From CAYWVR01 sp964461715 (lineage in GTDB: Bacteria; Planctomycetota; Phycisphaerae; FEN-1346): a stretch of 64,000 nt of DNA. The DNA lies in NCBI GenBank assembly GCA_964461715.1, contig CAYWVR010000003.1, positions 1-64,000 of the forward strand, given 5' to 3'. Below are positions 1 through 8,713 of this stretch, piece by piece; the stretch's first letter is position 1, and each line of letters opens with the position of its first letter. A program made the translations under genes and the position numbers. The notes beneath the pieces are model-generated. The model was not told where the DNA came from, made no database searches, and saw nothing but the letters and a program-made list of their open reading frames with translations.

Positions 1-65
1 CCCCACTACCCCCCCGGTACCCCCCCACTACCCCCCAAAAAGTCGCAAAAAGTGTGTCGCGGAGG
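1..65 (-). repeat. G-run repeat, copy A (cut by window edge)
   Basis: Read on the minus strand, bases 36-1 are runs of four to seven G separated by TAGT and TACC. Bases 65-45 are identical over 21 bases to 43469-43489 on the plus strand, and the following T-run plus G6-TA block is also shared. The same G-run/TACC/TAGT pattern recurs at 13295-13327. Such G runs could fold as a G-quadruplex. The element may continue beyond the window. Confidence 0.7.
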
Positions 66-346
66 GATAAACGGTTTCTCGAAACGCGTCACATCTTGCC
101 TACGTTAACAGAATCGAGAGGGATGAGGCGCGGAGCGGGGGGGCGATTTTGGAGGGGGAAGTATAGACGAAAGTAGGCGCGATGGGGTGGACGGTCGGCG
201 GGGTGAGGGCTATCGCAAGAAGTGAGGGGCGGCTGGAATCGGGGACATGATCGGGCGGGTCTGGACGGCGGCGAGGCCGTTGGTGCTCCCGGCCCACTGG
301 GGCGGAACCCGCGGCCTTTGTCCTTCGATCAAGAGGGGGTCAAGAG

Positions 347-392
347 GGGGACAGGCACCTTTTCCATGAGGCCGGAAAAGGAGCCAGTCCCC
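347..392. repeat. REP-like imperfect palindrome
   Basis: Two 19-base arms (347-365 and 374-392) are reverse complements except for two A/A mismatches, around an 8-base loop. The left arm begins GGGGACAGGC and the right arm ends GCCAGTCCCC. The 16 bases at 341-356 recur exactly at 53577-53592. This shape is typical of repetitive extragenic palindromes mobilised by IS200-like TnpA_REP transposases. No such transposase lies in the window. Confidence 0.65.
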
Positions 393-824
393 TTCCCCTT
401 TGCCCGTGCCCGCGCTCACCCGAATCTACCGCAAGTAGACACGATATCCGGGCCCTGTCAAACCGCTCCTGCGGTCGAGGGGGGGGTCTGCGCTAAGTCC
501 ATGTGAATAAAGGACTTGTAGCACGAAAGTTTTTCGGAAGACCTTCTCGCGAGGCCCTTGCCGGCCGGCCGCCGCCCCAACCGACGCCGCTCGGTTGCCC
601 CTGGCCCGGACGTGACTCGCCGGTTCGCGCGCTTGAGGGTGTGGTCTCACTTGTGTGTGCGCGGCTTGTTGAGCCCGATTCTGGCTGTGGCGGCCCGTCG
701 GGAACCGACTCCCGCCCGGGGGGCCGGCGTCCGGCGCTCAGTTTTGGCGCGCCGCGCAAGATTTTCGGCGGACCGGCCCTCCCCGGAAACCGTGTTCGCG
801 GCCCCGCCAGGCCCGTTTTCGGTT

Positions 825-840
825 TGGCATGCCATGTGCA
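825..840 (+). promoter_or_regulatory. Sigma-54 promoter for the fliO operon
   Basis: The sequence TGGCATG, four bases, then GTGCA matches the sigma-54 -24/-12 consensus (TGGCACG-N4-TTGCA) at all but two positions, with GG and GC at the correct spacing. It lies 45 bases before the fliO start codon. Early and middle flagellar operons are commonly sigma-54 dependent, and an NtrC-family activator is encoded at 60506-61942. The activator link is inference. Confidence 0.65.
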
Positions 841-885
841 CACTCCCTCCTCGGGCACACAGTCCGTACGGAGTGAGGCGCGCGG

Positions 886-1371
886 ATGGAGCAGTGGCGA
901 CGACGGGCGATGCGGGTGGCGACGGCCGGGCTGGTCGCACTCATGGCGACCGCCGGGGCCGCGGCGGCGGAGGACGAGACGGGCCTCGACCCGGACCGCC
1001 CGCCGTTCGGGCGCGGGGACGACGATTTCGGCGACCTGGTGGCCCAGTCGTTGGCCGCCGTGCTCGTTGTCCTGGTTCTCGGCGGAGCGGCCATCTACGT
1101 CACCCGCAAGGTCCTGCCCCGCTTCGGCGCCGGCCAGGGCCGCCGCATCCGGCTGGTCGAGACCGTCCACCTCGGGGCCCACAAGGCCCTGCACCTGGTT
1201 CGCGTCGGCGACCGGGTCCTGCTCCTCGGCGGCACGAAAGACCGTATGGCCCTGCTGACAGACGTGACGGGGTCGGTCCCGCCCGAAACGGGCGTGAGGG
1301 AGGGCGGCCAAGGCAAGCCCCGGAAGGCCTTCTCCCTGAGCCCTGAATCCCCCGACGCGGAGGAGTCATGA
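886..1371 (+). CDS. fliO: Flagellar biosynthetic protein FliO
   Basis: FliO assists assembly of the FliP ring of the flagellar type III export gate. The 161-residue product has a cleavable-looking hydrophobic N-terminus (about residues 9-28), an acidic linker, one membrane segment (about 52-70) and a small basic cytoplasmic domain with the FliO-typical pattern LVETVHLG...LHLVRVGDRVLLLGG. It is the first gene of the export-gate operon, and its stop overlaps the fliP start (ATGA). An alternative start at codon 9 is possible. The call rests on fold pattern plus position, since FliO is poorly conserved. Confidence 0.85.
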   Translation: MEQWRRRAMRVATAGLVALMATAGAAAAEDETGLDPDRPPFGRGDDDFGDLVAQSLAAVLVVLVLGGAAIYVTRKVLPRFGAGQGRRIRLVETVHLGAHKALHLVRVGDRVLLLGGTKDRMALLTDVTGSVPPETGVREGGQGKPRKAFSLSPESPDAEES

Positions 1372-2207
1372 GACGGACGGCCCTCGTCATCGCGACCGTC
1401 GCCGCGCTCGCCGCGGGAGCACGGGCCGCCGACCCGGCCCCTCTGCCCCCCGTCCCGGTGGCGCCGGCGTCTGCTGCAGCCGACCCGAGCGCATCGGCCG
1501 TCGTCCGGGGCGGCGCCATGCCCTCGCTCGCCGAGCTGCTCGAGACGGTCGAGAAGGTCACGGCGGAGGACGCCGAGGCGGGGGACTGGTCCGCCCCGGT
1601 CAAGCTGGCGGTCGTTTTCACGGGGCTGGCGCTGGTGCCGGCGGCCCTGGTGATGACGACGAGTTTCACGCGGATCGTCATCGTCCTGTCGTTCATGCGG
1701 CGGGCGCTGACGACGCAGAACATTCCGCCGACGATCGCGGTGATCGGCCTCGCGCTGTTCCTGACGCTCTTCACGATGGCCCCGACGTTCTCGAAGATCG
1801 GCGGCGAGGCCATCCAGCCGTACCTGGAGGAGACGCTCTCGTTCGAGGACGCCGTCGACCGGGGCATGGTGATCCTGAAGGGCTTCATGATCCGCGAGAC
1901 GCGGCAGCGCGACCTGGAGCTCTTTCTGGAGATGGCGGACCTGGCGCCGGAGCGGCCCGAGGACGTGCCCATGCACGTGGCCATCCCGAGCTTCGCGATC
2001 AGCGAGTTCCGCACCTCATTCGAGATGGGGTGCCTCTTGTTCATCCCGTTCCTGATCGTGGACCTGGTGATCGCGGGGATTCTCCTCTCGGCCGGGATGA
2101 TGATGCTGCCGCCCGTGATCGTCAGCCTCCCCTTCAAGATCATTCTGTTCGTGCTGGTGGACGGCTGGCGGCTGCTGACCGAGAGCCTGGTGCGAAGCTT
2201 CTACTGA
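1368..2207 (+). CDS. fliP: Flagellar export gate protein FliP
   Basis: FliP forms the pentameric core of the export-gate pore with FliQ and FliR. The 279-residue protein has a signal peptide, a variable periplasmic stretch to about residue 75, and four hydrophobic segments. Family hallmarks include SFTRIVIVLSFMRRAL near residue 101, the PFLIVDLVIAGILLSAGMMM block and the MLPPVIVSLPFKIILFVLVDGW end. Length is normal once the long periplasmic N-terminus is counted. It is translationally coupled to fliO. Confidence 0.97.
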   Translation: MRRTALVIATVAALAAGARAADPAPLPPVPVAPASAAADPSASAVVRGGAMPSLAELLETVEKVTAEDAEAGDWSAPVKLAVVFTGLALVPAALVMTTSFTRIVIVLSFMRRALTTQNIPPTIAVIGLALFLTLFTMAPTFSKIGGEAIQPYLEETLSFEDAVDRGMVILKGFMIRETRQRDLELFLEMADLAPERPEDVPMHVAIPSFAISEFRTSFEMGCLLFIPFLIVDLVIAGILLSAGMMMLPPVIVSLPFKIILFVLVDGWRLLTESLVRSFY

Positions 2208-2235
2208 GGGGCTCGCGCGCGGAGGAGACGAAGGC

Positions 2236-2508
2236 ATGGACGGCGACCTGGTCCTGCATCTGGGGCGGCGGGCGCTGGAGACGGCCCTGCTGGTGGCGGC
2301 GCCGGTCCTGGCGGTCGCCATGGTCGTGGGCATCGCCACGGCCATGATCCAGGCCGTCACCAGCGTCCGCGACATGACCCTCGGCATGGTCTTCAAGCTC
2401 GCGGGCGTGGCCGTGGCCATCCTGCTGACGTCGGGGTGGGCCCTGGAGGTGACGGTCGACTTTACCCGGGAAATCTTCTACCACGTGCAGGCGATGGGGG
2501 TGCACTGA
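2236..2508 (+). CDS. fliQ: Flagellar export gate protein FliQ
   Basis: FliQ wraps around the FliP/FliR core of the export gate in the inner membrane. The 90-residue length is standard. Two hydrophobic helices are visible (about 15-38 and 52-75), joined by the conserved IQAVTSVRDMTLGMVFKL-type cytoplasmic loop. A GGAGGAGA-type ribosome site precedes the ATG. It sits between fliP and fliR as in most flagellated bacteria. Confidence 0.95.
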   Translation: MDGDLVLHLGRRALETALLVAAPVLAVAMVVGIATAMIQAVTSVRDMTLGMVFKLAGVAVAILLTSGWALEVTVDFTREIFYHVQAMGVH

Positions 2509-2560
2509 CAAGGGAATCGCGGCAGGTCGGGAGACTCGCCGCGCCTGGCTAAGCGAACCC

Positions 2561-3310
2561 ATGGGAACGGTCAGCCAACTCGTCCTGCCGCTCGCCTTGA
2601 TCCTGGCCCGCATGTCGGGGTTCGTGGCGGTGCTGCCGGTGTTCGCGTCGCGGAGCATTCCGATCCGCGTGCGGGCGGGCGTCGCGTTGGTGCTCTCGGT
2701 CTTTCTGGCCCTGGTCCTGCCTCGCCCGGCGCTCGGGCCCATGCCGTGGGTGACGGCGGCGCTGGTGGTGGTGGGCGAGATCGGCATCGGGGCGGGCTTG
2801 GGGCTGGCGGCGGCGCTGGTGTTCATGGCCGTCAACCAGGCCGGGGCCGTCATGCGCCAACAGATGGGCCTCTCGGTGGCCCAGGAGATCGACCCGACGA
2901 CCGGCGAGCGAAGCCAACCGGTCGCCCTGCTGATGGAGATGGCCTTCACGATCCTCTTCCTGATGGCGGGGGGGCTGGAGCTGATGGTCCGTCTGGCGGT
3001 CCGGAGCTACGACGTCATGCCCATCGCCACGTGGCCCGACCCGGCGGAACTGGCCGCCGGGGTCGTCGAGGCGGGGGCGCTGATGCTCCTTTTCGCTCTG
3101 AAGCTGGCGGCCCCGATGGTGGCCGCGTTTCTGGTCCTGGCCGTGGTGCTGGCGATCCTGGCCCGGGCCCTGCCGGAGATGAACATCCTGTTGGCCAGCC
3201 TTCCGCTGCGCGTGGGCCTCGGCCTCTTCATGGCCGCCGCCATCATGCCCTCGTTGGGGGCCTTCACCGAGACACTGGCCGACTGGATGAGCACGTACCT
3301 CGTGACCTGA
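2561..3310 (+). CDS. fliR: Flagellar export gate protein FliR
   Basis: FliR completes the helical FliP5-FliQ4-FliR1 export gate. The 249-residue product is almost entirely hydrophobic with six or so membrane segments. It shows the family motifs RMSGFVAVLPVF near the N-terminus, RQQMGLSVAQEIDP, and a C-terminal PEMNILLASLPLRVGLG block. The 52-base gap after fliQ is the longest within this operon and contains no obvious promoter. It is followed 14 bases later by flhB. Confidence 0.96.
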   Translation: MGTVSQLVLPLALILARMSGFVAVLPVFASRSIPIRVRAGVALVLSVFLALVLPRPALGPMPWVTAALVVVGEIGIGAGLGLAAALVFMAVNQAGAVMRQQMGLSVAQEIDPTTGERSQPVALLMEMAFTILFLMAGGLELMVRLAVRSYDVMPIATWPDPAELAAGVVEAGALMLLFALKLAAPMVAAFLVLAVVLAILARALPEMNILLASLPLRVGLGLFMAAAIMPSLGAFTETLADWMSTYLVT

Positions 3311-3324
3311 CGCGGAAGTGAGCG

Positions 3325-4404
3325 ATGCCGGAACGTCCCGCATCCGAACGGACCGAACCGCCCACCCCGGAGCGGCTGCGCAAGGCCCGTCGCGAGGGCA
3401 AGGTCGCCCAGAGCATGGAGCTGCCTTCGGCCCTCGTGCTCGGGGCGCTCCTGCTCGTGGCCGCCCTGACGGCGTCGGGCCTCTGGACGTACTTCGTCCA
3501 CAACCTGCGGCAGGCGTGCGCGTTGGGCGGAGGCGGCGGACCCATCGACGTCGCGGGCATGGCGGGCCTGTTGCGGGCCCGCGGGACGGAGGCCCTCTGG
3601 CGGGTCGCCCCCTTCATGCTCGCTTCGACCGCCGCCGCCGTCTTCGCAGGGGTCCTCGTGGGCGGATGGACCGTCGCCCCCAAGGCCATGGCCGTCAAGC
3701 CCGAACGCATGAACCCGGTGACGGGCCTCCGGAACCTCGTCTCGACGCAATCGCTGGTGCGTCTGGGGGTCAGCCTCGTCAAGGTCACGATCCTGACGGC
3801 GGTGGTCGTCCACTACCTCCGGGGCCAGACGGACCGGCTGCTCGCCCTCTCGTGGGCCACGCCCGTCGCCTCGCTCGGCGAGACGATGGACCTCGTGTTC
3901 GGCGTCGTCGTGCGGATCGCGCTCGCGCTGGCGGCCGTCGCCTTGGCCGACGTCCTGTACCAGCGGTGGCAATGGCGCAAGGACCTGCGGATGACGAAAC
4001 AGGAGGTCAAGGAGGAGCGGCGCGAGCACGAGCCCGCCCCGGAGGTCCGCGGGCGGCTGCGAGCCCGCCAATACGAGCTTCTACAGAAGCGCATGCTCCA
4101 GGACGTGCCCGCGGCCGACGTGGTCGTCACGAACCCGACGCACGTGGCGGTGGCCCTGGCCTATAAGGCGGGCGAGACGGGCGCCCCGCGCGTGGTGGCG
4201 AAGGGGGCCGACTGGCTCAGCGAGAAGATCAAGGAGATCGCCCGGGCCCACGGCGTCCCGGTCCTGGCACGGCCGGAGCTGGCGCGCACGATCTACCGCA
4301 CCATCGAGGTGGGCGACGCCATCCCGGAGGCCCTCTACGTCGCCGTGGCCGAGGTCCTCAGCCTCGTCTACCGCCTCCGCCGCGAAGCCCGAGGCACAAC
4401 GTAA
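3325..4404 (+). CDS. flhB: Flagellar export switch protein FlhB
   Basis: FlhB controls substrate switching from rod/hook to filament proteins. The 359-residue protein starts with the family's PTPERLRKARREGKVAQS segment, has four membrane helices (about 30-210), and ends in a cytoplasmic domain with the self-cleavage motif NPTH at residues 270-273, matching the N-P cleavage site of characterised FlhB proteins. The C-terminal GVPVLARPELARTIYR...IPEALYVAVAEVL block is canonical. All expected catalytic elements are present. Confidence 0.97.
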   Translation: MPERPASERTEPPTPERLRKARREGKVAQSMELPSALVLGALLLVAALTASGLWTYFVHNLRQACALGGGGGPIDVAGMAGLLRARGTEALWRVAPFMLASTAAAVFAGVLVGGWTVAPKAMAVKPERMNPVTGLRNLVSTQSLVRLGVSLVKVTILTAVVVHYLRGQTDRLLALSWATPVASLGETMDLVFGVVVRIALALAAVALADVLYQRWQWRKDLRMTKQEVKEERREHEPAPEVRGRLRARQYELLQKRMLQDVPAADVVVTNPTHVAVALAYKAGETGAPRVVAKGADWLSEKIKEIARAHGVPVLARPELARTIYRTIEVGDAIPEALYVAVAEVLSLVYRLRREARGTT

Positions 4405-4413
4405 GCGGAGCCC

Positions 4414-6594
4414 ATGGCCAAGACCCCGGCCCATCCGACCGCCGCCGACCCCGCCGGGGGCCTGGCGCGCCTGGTGCGGCACAACGACCTGCTGTTCGCG
4501 GCCGGACTGGCCATGGTCCTGGCGACGCTGCTCATCCCCCTGCCCACGTTCCTGCTGGACATGCTCCTGGCGACGAGCATCGCCGTCGCCGTCGGCACGA
4601 TGGTCGTGGTGCTCTCGACGCGTGAGCCGATCGAGCTCTCGACGTTCCCGTCGCTCCTGTTGTTCCTCACGCTCTTCCGGCTCTCGATCAACGTCGCGTC
4701 GACGCGGCTCATCCTGCTCGACGCCGACGCGGGCATGATCATCCAGACCTTCGGCCGCTTCGTCGCGGGCGGGAGCCTGGTGATCGGCCTGGTGGTGTTC
4801 CTCATCCTGGTGATCATCCAGTTCATCGTCATCACCAAGGGCGCCGAGCGGATCAGCGAGGTCGCCGCCCGCTTCAACCTCGACGCCATGCCCGGCAAGC
4901 AGATGGCCATCGACGCCGACCTGAACGCGGGCCTCACCGGCGAGGACGAGGCCAAGGCCCGCCGCGAGAAGATCGTCGCCGAGAGCGAGTTCTACGGGGC
5001 CATGGACGGGGCCTCGAAGTTCATCCGCGGCGACGCCATCGCCGGGCTCATCATCACGGCCGTGAACCTGGTGGGCGGCATCCTCATCGGCGTGGGGCGC
5101 GACCTGTCGGTCTCCCAGAGCGTCGAGACGTACTCCATCCTCGCCATCGGCGACGGCCTCGTGAGCCAGATCCCCGCCATCGTCATCTCCACCAGCGCCG
5201 GCTTCCTCATCTCCAAGACCCGCTCCCGCGAGAGCCTGAGCCAGGACCTGGTGCGGCAGCTTCTGGCGCGGAGCCGCCCGGTGGGGATCGCGGCGTTCCT
5301 GTTCGGGGCCATGGTCTTCGTGCCGGGCTTCCCGAAGACGCCGTTCATCTTCCTGGCGATCGGGGCGGGCCTGGTGGCCCGGCTACTCGCGCGCCAGGAG
5401 CGCCAGGTCGCCGAGGGGAAGAAGGCCCCCGAGCCCGAGGCGGACACCGACGAGCAGCCCGTCGAGGAGTTGCTCGACGTCGACCGCCTGGCCGTCCTCG
5501 TCGGGCCGCGCCTCATCAAGACCATCGACCCGCGACGGAAGGACAGTCTCTTCCACCGCATCGGCCCCTTGCGCCGTCGATTCGCCCGGGAATGGGGCCT
5601 GGTGCTGCCCTTGGTGCGTCTGCGGGACCACCCCGGCCTCGACCCCTCGAGCTACGAGATCCGCCTCCACGGCCACGTCGTCGCGAGCGGCGTCCTGGAC
5701 CCCGACCGGTTCCTGGCCATGGACCCCGGCACGGTCCAGGAGCCCATCAAGGGCCGTACGACGAAGGAACCGGTCTTCGGCCTGCCCGCCATCCGGGTCG
5801 GGCCCGACCAGAAGGAGGAGGCGGAGCTCCGGGGCTACACGGTCGTCGATCCGGAGAGCGTCCTCGTGACGCACCTCTCGGAGACCCTGCGCAAGCACGC
5901 TCACGAAATCCTCTCGCGCGACGACGTCCAGAAGCTCGTCGACCGCCTGCGCGACCGCCAGCCGGCGCTGGTGGCGGGGGTCGTGGGCGAGAGCGTCCCC
6001 ATCGGCCTCCTGCACCGGGTCCTTCAGAACCTGCTGAAGGACGGCATCCCCGTGCGCGGCCTGGGGCAGGTCATCGAGTGCCTCGCGGACCACGCCCCGC
6101 GCACCAAGGACCCGGCCATCCTGACGGAGCTGGTGCGCAAGGCCCTCGTCCGCACCATCACCGAGGGGCACAAGGACATGATGGGCCGCATCTCGGCCAT
6201 CGTCCTGGCTCCGGCTTTGGAGTACGAGCTGCGGGGGGAGCTGGCCCAGGAAGGGGGGAGCGAGTCGCTGGCCCTGGCGCCCGACGAGGCCCTCGACCTT
6301 TCCCGCCGCGTCCAGGTCGCCTGGACCGCCGCCATGAACGGCGGCCACGACAAGGCCGTCCTGCTCGTCGATTACCGTCTCCGGCCGCACTTGGCAGCCA
6401 TGCTCTCGCGCCAGGTTCCGCAGCTCCCGATCCTCGCCTACGACGAGGTGACCGTGGGGACGCCCGTCGAGACGATCGCGACCGTGGGCGGGCCGGACGC
6501 CCCGGACGCCTCAGACGCCGTGCACCGCGACCACGCGGTCCTTGACACCGCCGCCGGTTCCGACAGGACCGCCGCCGCTAGGAACGACCCATGA
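4414..6594 (+). CDS. flhA: Flagellar export gate protein FlhA
   Basis: FlhA forms the nonameric cytoplasmic ring that docks chaperone-substrate complexes and couples export to proton flow. The 726-residue product has about eight membrane segments in the first 330 residues, including the conserved LFLTLFRLSINVASTRLIL block and the FHIPEC-type MPGKQMAIDADLNAG segment, then a large cytoplasmic domain ending near 690. The tail after that is acidic and Asp/Ala-rich. It overlaps the next small gene by ATGA. Confidence 0.97.
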   Translation: MAKTPAHPTAADPAGGLARLVRHNDLLFAAGLAMVLATLLIPLPTFLLDMLLATSIAVAVGTMVVVLSTREPIELSTFPSLLLFLTLFRLSINVASTRLILLDADAGMIIQTFGRFVAGGSLVIGLVVFLILVIIQFIVITKGAERISEVAARFNLDAMPGKQMAIDADLNAGLTGEDEAKARREKIVAESEFYGAMDGASKFIRGDAIAGLIITAVNLVGGILIGVGRDLSVSQSVETYSILAIGDGLVSQIPAIVISTSAGFLISKTRSRESLSQDLVRQLLARSRPVGIAAFLFGAMVFVPGFPKTPFIFLAIGAGLVARLLARQERQVAEGKKAPEPEADTDEQPVEELLDVDRLAVLVGPRLIKTIDPRRKDSLFHRIGPLRRRFAREWGLVLPLVRLRDHPGLDPSSYEIRLHGHVVASGVLDPDRFLAMDPGTVQEPIKGRTTKEPVFGLPAIRVGPDQKEEAELRGYTVVDPESVLVTHLSETLRKHAHEILSRDDVQKLVDRLRDRQPALVAGVVGESVPIGLLHRVLQNLLKDGIPVRGLGQVIECLADHAPRTKDPAILTELVRKALVRTITEGHKDMMGRISAIVLAPALEYELRGELAQEGGSESLALAPDEALDLSRRVQVAWTAAMNGGHDKAVLLVDYRLRPHLAAMLSRQVPQLPILAYDEVTVGTPVETIATVGGPDAPDASDAVHRDHAVLDTAAGSDRTAAARNDP

Positions 6595-6818
6595 AGCGCG
6601 CCGCCTTGCGCATCGCCGTCGCCGGACTGCTCGTCCTGGCCCTCATCGGGGCCGCGAGCGGTCTCGAGCCCGACGTGTGCAGCAAGCGAGCCTTGGCGGG
6701 CGCGGCGATGATCTACGTGCTGGTACGGGTGGGGGGACGGGTGGTGATCGCGCTGATCGCCGCCGCCGTGGCCGAGGACATCGCCCGACCGAGCGGACCG
6801 AAGGACATCGCCCCGTGA
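6591..6818 (+). CDS. Small membrane protein between flhA and fliA
   Basis: This 75-residue protein was not recognised. It has a hydrophobic N-terminal segment (about 5-25, signal-like) and a second hydrophobic segment (about 35-62), so it is probably an inner-membrane or secreted peptide. Its start overlaps the flhA stop (ATGA) and its stop overlaps the fliA GTG start (GTGA), which argues that it is translated. It occupies the place where flhF and flhG normally lie, but is unrelated to those GTPase/ATPase proteins. Confidence 0.7.
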   Translation: MKRAALRIAVAGLLVLALIGAASGLEPDVCSKRALAGAAMIYVLVRVGGRVVIALIAAAVAEDIARPSGPKDIAP

Positions 6819-7594
6819 CCACCCCCCCGGACATCGCCCAACGCAAGCCGCCCCCGGCCCTCCGAACCCGGGCCCGCGAGGCCTACGAGGCCCAGGCCCG
6901 CGAGACCCGCGAGAACGAGTGGATCCTCGAGTACCTGCCCCTCGTGCGCCACGTGGTCCAGAAAGTCGCCGCCCACCTCGGCCGACGCTTCGACCGCGAG
7001 GACCTCATCTCCGCCGGCACCCTCGGCCTCGTGCGGGCCGCCCGGGCGTACGACCCGACGCGGCATGCGGAGTTCAAGACCTACGCTTACATCCGCATCC
7101 GCGGGGCCGTCATCGACGAGCTGCGAAGCCTCTCGCACCGGACCGTCTCCGTCCACCGCCAGATCGGGCGGATTCAGGAGGCCTACGACGCCCTCATGTC
7201 CGCCGAGGGGCGGGCCCCCTCCGACGAGGCCGTTGCCGAGCGGGCGGGCCTCACGATCGACGCCTACTACCACACGGTCGAGGAGGCCCGGCGGCAGCAT
7301 TTTCTCTCGATCCACGGCCTCAGCGACGATGCCCCCACCCTCGAAAACCTCATCCCCGCCGACGCCTGCGATGGGCCCGACCGCGAGGCCGAACGCCGCG
7401 AGATGGTCGCCCGCCTCACGCGGGCCATCCAGGAGCTGCCCGAGCGCGACCGCCGGGTCGTCCTCCTCTACTATGAGCAGGACCTCAACATGAAGGAGAT
7501 CGCCGCGGTGCTCGAGGTGACCGAGTCCCGCGTCAGCCAGATGCACGCCAGTGCCCTGTGGAAACTGAGCCTGAAACTGAGGAGCCCACGATGA
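6815..7594 (+). CDS. fliA: RNA polymerase sigma factor FliA (sigma-28)
   Basis: FliA directs transcription of late flagellar genes such as flagellin. The 259-residue protein contains region 2 (LVRHVVQKVAAHLGRRFDREDLISAGTLGL split across the usual helices, then FKTYAYIRIRGAVIDELR), region 3 and region 4 with the helix-turn-helix MKEIAAVLEVTESRVSQMHASA. I chose the GTG start because it overlaps the preceding stop codon (GTGA) and gives the normal N-terminus; the open frame extends upstream without similarity. A matching promoter lies before flagellin at 10005-10031. Confidence 0.95.
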   Translation: MTTPPDIAQRKPPPALRTRAREAYEAQARETRENEWILEYLPLVRHVVQKVAAHLGRRFDREDLISAGTLGLVRAARAYDPTRHAEFKTYAYIRIRGAVIDELRSLSHRTVSVHRQIGRIQEAYDALMSAEGRAPSDEAVAERAGLTIDAYYHTVEEARRQHFLSIHGLSDDAPTLENLIPADACDGPDREAERREMVARLTRAIQELPERDRRVVLLYYEQDLNMKEIAAVLEVTESRVSQMHASALWKLSLKLRSPR

Positions 7595-7809
7595 CCGCCC
7601 CGAGCGACTATGCCGTTCGAGGTCCCGGCGAGGTCTCCGGTCTTCCGCCCGTGGGGCAGAAGGACGATCGCCTGCCGAGGCGCAAGACGCGCCCCAAGGG
7701 CCATTCCTCACGCGGTCGGCGGGACCGCCCCCCGCCCGACCCGGACGAGGCCGGCCGCGACGGACCGGCCTCCGACGGCGAGGACCACGTGATCGACACC
7801 CTGGCCTGA
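7591..7809 (+). CDS. Small disordered protein coupled to fliA
   Basis: This is an unrecognised 72-residue, highly charged product rich in Arg, Pro, Gly and Asp, with no membrane segment and likely intrinsically disordered. The ATG overlaps the fliA stop codon (ATGA), suggesting coupled translation. Position within the flagellar operon suggests a flagellum-related or regulatory role, but nothing in the sequence shows it. Confidence 0.5.
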   Translation: MTAPSDYAVRGPGEVSGLPPVGQKDDRLPRRKTRPKGHSSRGRRDRPPPDPDEAGRDGPASDGEDHVIDTLA

Positions 7810-7839
7810 GACCGCACCCGAGACGCGAAGGACCGACCG

Positions 7840-8088
7840 ATGAGCCTGAACTTATCCGCCGTCGTCAAAAAGGGCCGCGTCAAGGAAACCGGGGCCGTCC
7901 GCCTGGGACCCGAGAGAGGCCCGTCCTCCGCCCGAGGCGGCCCGGCCCCCGGGCCTTCCGCTGCCGCGGCCGCGCCGGCCGCCCGTATCGTCGAGCAGCA
8001 CGAGGACCGCGCCGTCGTGGAGATCACCTGTGCCTGCGGGCGCGTCACGCGGCTCCAGTGCCGCTGGCCGCCGCCCGCCCAAGCATAA
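7840..8088 (+). CDS. Small protein with a CxC motif, flagellar locus
   Basis: This is an 82-residue protein of unknown function. It has a basic N-terminus, an Ala/Pro-rich linker and a compact C-terminal stretch (about residues 50-76) with EQHEDRAVVEITCACGRVTRLQC, where three cysteines (CAC and a later C) could bind metal. Composition and GC3 look coding. It lies 30 bases after the preceding small gene and is probably in the same transcript. Confidence 0.55.
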   Translation: MSLNLSAVVKKGRVKETGAVRLGPERGPSSARGGPAPGPSAAAAAPAARIVEQHEDRAVVEITCACGRVTRLQCRWPPPAQA

Positions 8089-8146
8089 GCCGCTTGGCTA
8101 CCCAGCCGCTCGCGGCTTAGCCCTGAACAAGGAAAGGAATGCCATC

Positions 8147-8713
8147 ATGCGCACCGCCGCCCTCATCCTGGCCGCCGCCCTCCTGGCGGGATGCTCCGGC
8201 CTGTTCAAGCGTCCCGACCCGCATCCGGCCCCCCCCGCCGAGGCCCCGTACCTTTCGAAAGTATCAGTCGAGCGTCCCGCGGACCCGCCGACCCCCGCCC
8301 CGGCCGTCGAGAGCGCCCTGGTGCTGAGCGAGAAGTACACCCGGGCCGTCGAGGACCTCTCGGCCGAGAAGCAGAAGACCCGCGACCTGACGGAGCGGGC
8401 CCGCGTATTTTCGGCGGAGATCGCCGACCTCAAGGCCCAGCTCGCCCGGGCCCAGCAGGAGCTCTCCGAGGCCAACCAACTCCTGATCGAGGTCCGCGGC
8501 GAGAACGAGCGGTGGAAGGCCGACATTCTCGGCTACCGAGACGAGATGCGCCACGCCCATCAGACCGAGCTGGAGGCCCTCTTCAAGGTTCTGAAGCTCC
8601 TCGGGGCCGAGCTACCCGACGCGGGCGTCGCGGCGGCCCCCCCCGCCGAGACGGCCCCGGACGGCGCGTCCGGCCCAAGCGAGGAAGGAGACTCCGGTGC
8701 GGATACCCCATAG
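8147..8713 (+). CDS. Coiled-coil lipoprotein
   Basis: This is a 188-residue lipoprotein precursor. The signal peptide ends in the lipobox LLAGC (Cys at residue 17). A Pro-rich linker is followed by a heptad-like helical stretch (about 60-155) rich in Glu, Lys, Ala and Arg, then an acidic low-complexity tail. The ATG is chosen because it follows a GGAAAGGAAT ribosome site and begins a good signal peptide; the frame is open farther upstream. It may be an envelope spacer or flagellar accessory protein. It overlaps the next gene by 17 bases. Confidence 0.75.
   Translation: MRTAALILAAALLAGCSGLFKRPDPHPAPPAEAPYLSKVSVERPADPPTPAPAVESALVLSEKYTRAVEDLSAEKQKTRDLTERARVFSAEIADLKAQLARAQQELSEANQLLIEVRGENERWKADILGYRDEMRHAHQTELEALFKVLKLLGAELPDAGVAAAPPAETAPDGASGPSEEGDSGADTP

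Larger units (their letters stand above)
1..885. other. Non-coding leader region upstream of the flagellar operon
   Basis: I see no credible gene in this stretch. Open frames on both strands are short or mirror one another and have no recognisable protein character. It contains the edge copy of a G-run repeat (1-65), a REP-like palindrome (347-392) and a sigma-54-type promoter (825-840). The part from about 490 to 820 is featureless GC-rich sequence. Confidence 0.6.
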
